From Bordetella parapertussis (GTDB lineage: Bacteria; Pseudomonadota; Gammaproteobacteria; Burkholderiales; Burkholderiaceae_C): DNA of 7,387 nt. Under the pieces are notes generated by a model. That model was not told the DNA's origin, searched no databases, and was given only the letters and a program-made list of their open reading frames with translations. The position numbers and the translations under genes were made by a program. This document shows positions 5,534 through 7,387 of the stretch, in pieces; within the stretch, counting starts at the first letter, position 1, and every line of letters starts with the position of its first letter. The stretch is from assembly GCA_943328885.2 (NCBI GenBank), contig CALQBT020000125.1:1-7387 (forward strand), written 5' to 3'.

Positions 5534-7387
5534 CTAGCTGATTTCCATATCCACAGGAAACTGCGCATAAAAATCCATAAAATCTTCTATCTGTCTATTA
5601 TCACCGCCATATCTATCACCATTGAAACGCTTGATGACGTTCGTAAATGGTAAGATTGTTTCAATTGCCCGCGCATTTTTGTCGATTTTTTGATACTCTT
5701 GATATGCATTTATCACAGAATCAAACTGGTCCTCACATATAACCTGGACCGCCGTTTCCGGCATATTGTATTTGGGACACCAAACAACATTCCATCCGGA
5801 ATCTATCTCGCATAATTCGTCAAGCATGCTGCGCTTCAATATAATCAAGTCTGATTCTATATGAATGATGCGATTGTATTCATATTTTCTGGCGATTTCT
5901 ATTGAATACACAAAGCTGCGGAACCATCCGGGAAAATCATGTATGCTTTTTCGCCCAAGATGCGTATCGAAGGTATGGAAATTAGCCAGCGACCCATCTA
6001 TTTTAGACCCATCAAAATTCATCCAATTTGTATTTTTCAACGAGAACGGAGAGTTATCGTCAATAATAACAATAGGTTGATTGCTCAGTTTTCTATAATG
6101 ATTATACCATTTTTTATATCTATTTTTTAAGCCATGAGCACCTTTAATATATGATGTGCAGAATATAAATGATTTACTATCGGTTTGTGCCAACTTATTG
6201 ACCGGCACTACCGGCAGATTTTGAACGGCGTCAGTCTCATTTTTTTTCAGGTCTAACTGCCCAGCAAACCCCTTGGGCTTGCGTCCCTCCTGACGCCCAT
6301 GCGATTGGTAATGTTGCCAGGCAGAACTCAGTCGACCTGATTCGATCGCGCGCGCCACATCCGGGTAGGCCTTGCGATAGCCGACTTCATCAAAATCCTC
6401 TCTTAACTGCCGCCACTTCTTGATGGCTGCCATGAGGGCATCCAAGTTTTCCGGCACCACATGCTTGAAGGTCTCTGGATAAGATGAAAAATCACTGTCG
6501 AACAGCGGTTCAACACGCTGCGGAAAAGCCACCCTGCGAAGAAGATCATTGCTGGTAGAAAATCTTTCTACAAAATCAATAGCCTCATCTCGACCCGTCA
6601 CATCGCCATGGCCAGAATACTCTCTGGAAATGAATTCAATAATCTCCGTATGCTGTTTTTCTGCTGCTGGTCCCTTTGTTTTTGCCAGTTGCCGATTCAG
6701 CGCCAACGCAAAGTCCAAGCCGTCACGGCTCAACGAAGGGTTGAGCCGCGGCACGCTCGCTGCCCCGCGAGGCTCAATACCAATCGATGAACAGAAGTCG
6801 AGCAATAGATCACCACCGATCAACTCGGCGGATTCAAACAGCCGCACATCGATATTCGCGGACCCGAAAACCAAGGCCCACTTCTTATATAGATCCAAAT
6901 AATCGAAGTATCTTAGAGCCTCGACTGCCTTCAAATTCGGAAACAGCACCGGGTTCGCATCGCCGCCTTTGAGCTTGGTTGAGTAATAACTTACCGCAAG
7001 CCGATCTTGCCGTCGCAGGTACATCAAAATCCTGATTTCCGAACACCATGGCTCAAGGAGTATCTTGAGACGTTCAATTTCAACAACTTCCCCCAGGCAG
7101 CTATGAAAATGCTCAGACGATATTATTAATAAATCCTTTTTTTCAACGACATTAAACTCTCCCTGCAACTCCTCAAAAAATCTTTTTCTAACAATATTAT
7201 GTGCACCTTCAGCAGTGATCTCCAGTCGCCTTCCGAAATCCATCGTCCATGGCCGGGAATGTGCATAGGCCACGAACTCCCACTGACTCCCTCCCCGAAG
7301 CCCGGCACACTTCGGATAGACAACTCCAGCTACTCGCAAAGATTCCTGACTATCAGCGAGAAATTTCTGGATCGATGAGGTCCCCGT
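5534..7387 (-). CDS. Sulfotransferase-glycosyltransferase fusion protein (5' end beyond the window)
   Basis: The minus-strand frame is open to the window edge, giving 617 visible residues. The first visible residues, TGTSSIQKFL (1-10), are the 5'-phosphosulfate-binding loop of PAPS-dependent sulfotransferases (usual form HKTGTSSIQ), so only a short N-terminal stretch should be missing; the TTG at 7337-7339 is not the start. Supporting motifs are LIISSEHF (aa 86-93) and the 3'-phosphate-binding segment YLRRQDRLAVSYYS (123-136). At about 329-373 lies a module DFDEVGYRKAYPDV...AWQHYQSHGRQEGRKP of the type that joins domains in bacterial glycosyltransferases. From about 405 to the end is a GT-like domain: FIFCTSYI, IVIIDDNSPF, and RIIHIESDLIILKRS (506-520), where ESD may be the DxD equivalent. 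Expected role: sulfation and sugar transfer on a surface glycan or glycoprotein. Base composition is uneven: AT-rich at about 5540-6240 and 7080-7210, GC-rich at about 6250-6400 and 6660-6800. It converges on the glycan cluster. Stop is TAG at 5534-5536. Confidence 0.82.
   Translation of the reverse strand, partial: TGTSSIQKFLADSQESLRVAGVVYPKCAGLRGGSQWEFVAYAHSRPWTMDFGRRLEITAEGAHNIVRKRFFEELQGEFNVVEKKDLLIISSEHFHSCLGEVVEIERLKILLEPWCSEIRILMYLRRQDRLAVSYYSTKLKGGDANPVLFPNLKAVEALRYFDYLDLYKKWALVFGSANIDVRLFESAELIGGDLLLDFCSSIGIEPRGAASVPRLNPSLSRDGLDFALALNRQLAKTKGPAAEKQHTEIIEFISREYSGHGDVTGRDEAIDFVERFSTSNDLLRRVAFPQRVEPLFDSDFSSYPETFKHVVPENLDALMAAIKKWRQLREDFDEVGYRKAYPDVARAIESGRLSSAWQHYQSHGRQEGRKPKGFAGQLDLKKNETDAVQNLPVVPVNKLAQTDSKSFIFCTSYIKGAHGLKNRYKKWYNHYRKLSNQPIVIIDDNSPFSLKNTNWMNFDGSKIDGSLANFHTFDTHLGRKSIHDFPGWFRSFVYSIEIARKYEYNRIIHIESDLIILKRSMLDELCEIDSGWNVVWCPKYNMPETAVQVICEDQFDSVINAYQEYQKIDKNARAIETILPFTNVIKRFNGDRYGGDNRQIEDFMDFYAQFPVDMEIS

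Overview
The window reads as a chromosomal segment from a high-GC Gram-negative bacterium. The strong G/C bias at third codon positions and the families present fit a beta-proteobacterium of the Burkholderiales type, but that is inference; there is no rRNA or marker gene to fix taxonomy. No tRNA, rRNA, CRISPR array, transposase or intact mobile element was seen.

Layout. (1) 30-1262 (+): a complete FAD/NAD(P)H-dependent ferredoxin reductase-type oxidoreductase, an ordinary metabolic or electron-transfer gene. (2) 1263-1833: a long gap of lower GC (about 50% in its first half) with no gene I can support. (3) 1834-5323 (+): three closely packed genes that look like one transcription unit for glycan transfer. 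They are a 435-aa protein of unrecognised family with a long Ala/Pro/Ser/Lys-rich N-terminal tail; a TPR protein with a divergent OGT/SPINDLY-type (GT41-like) catalytic region; and a compact 216-aa GT-A-like glycosyltransferase whose ATG overlaps the preceding stop (ATGA). (4) 5324-5533: a short convergent intergenic region with weak hairpins only. (5) 5534-7387 (-): a gene running off the right edge. It encodes an N-terminal PAPS-dependent sulfotransferase domain, a short module of the kind found between domains of bacterial glycosyltransferases, and a C-terminal glycosyltransferase-like domain. Its base composition is patchy and in places far more AT-rich than the rest of the window.

Reading the parts together, 1834-7387 looks like part of an accessory locus for glycosylation and possibly sulfation of a cell-surface or secreted product (polysaccharide, flagellin or other protein). 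The most unusual items are the sulfotransferase-glycosyltransferase fusion with its compositional mosaic, and the OGT-like protein in which several family signature residues are replaced. No acceptor or polymer-export gene is visible, so the product made is unknown.
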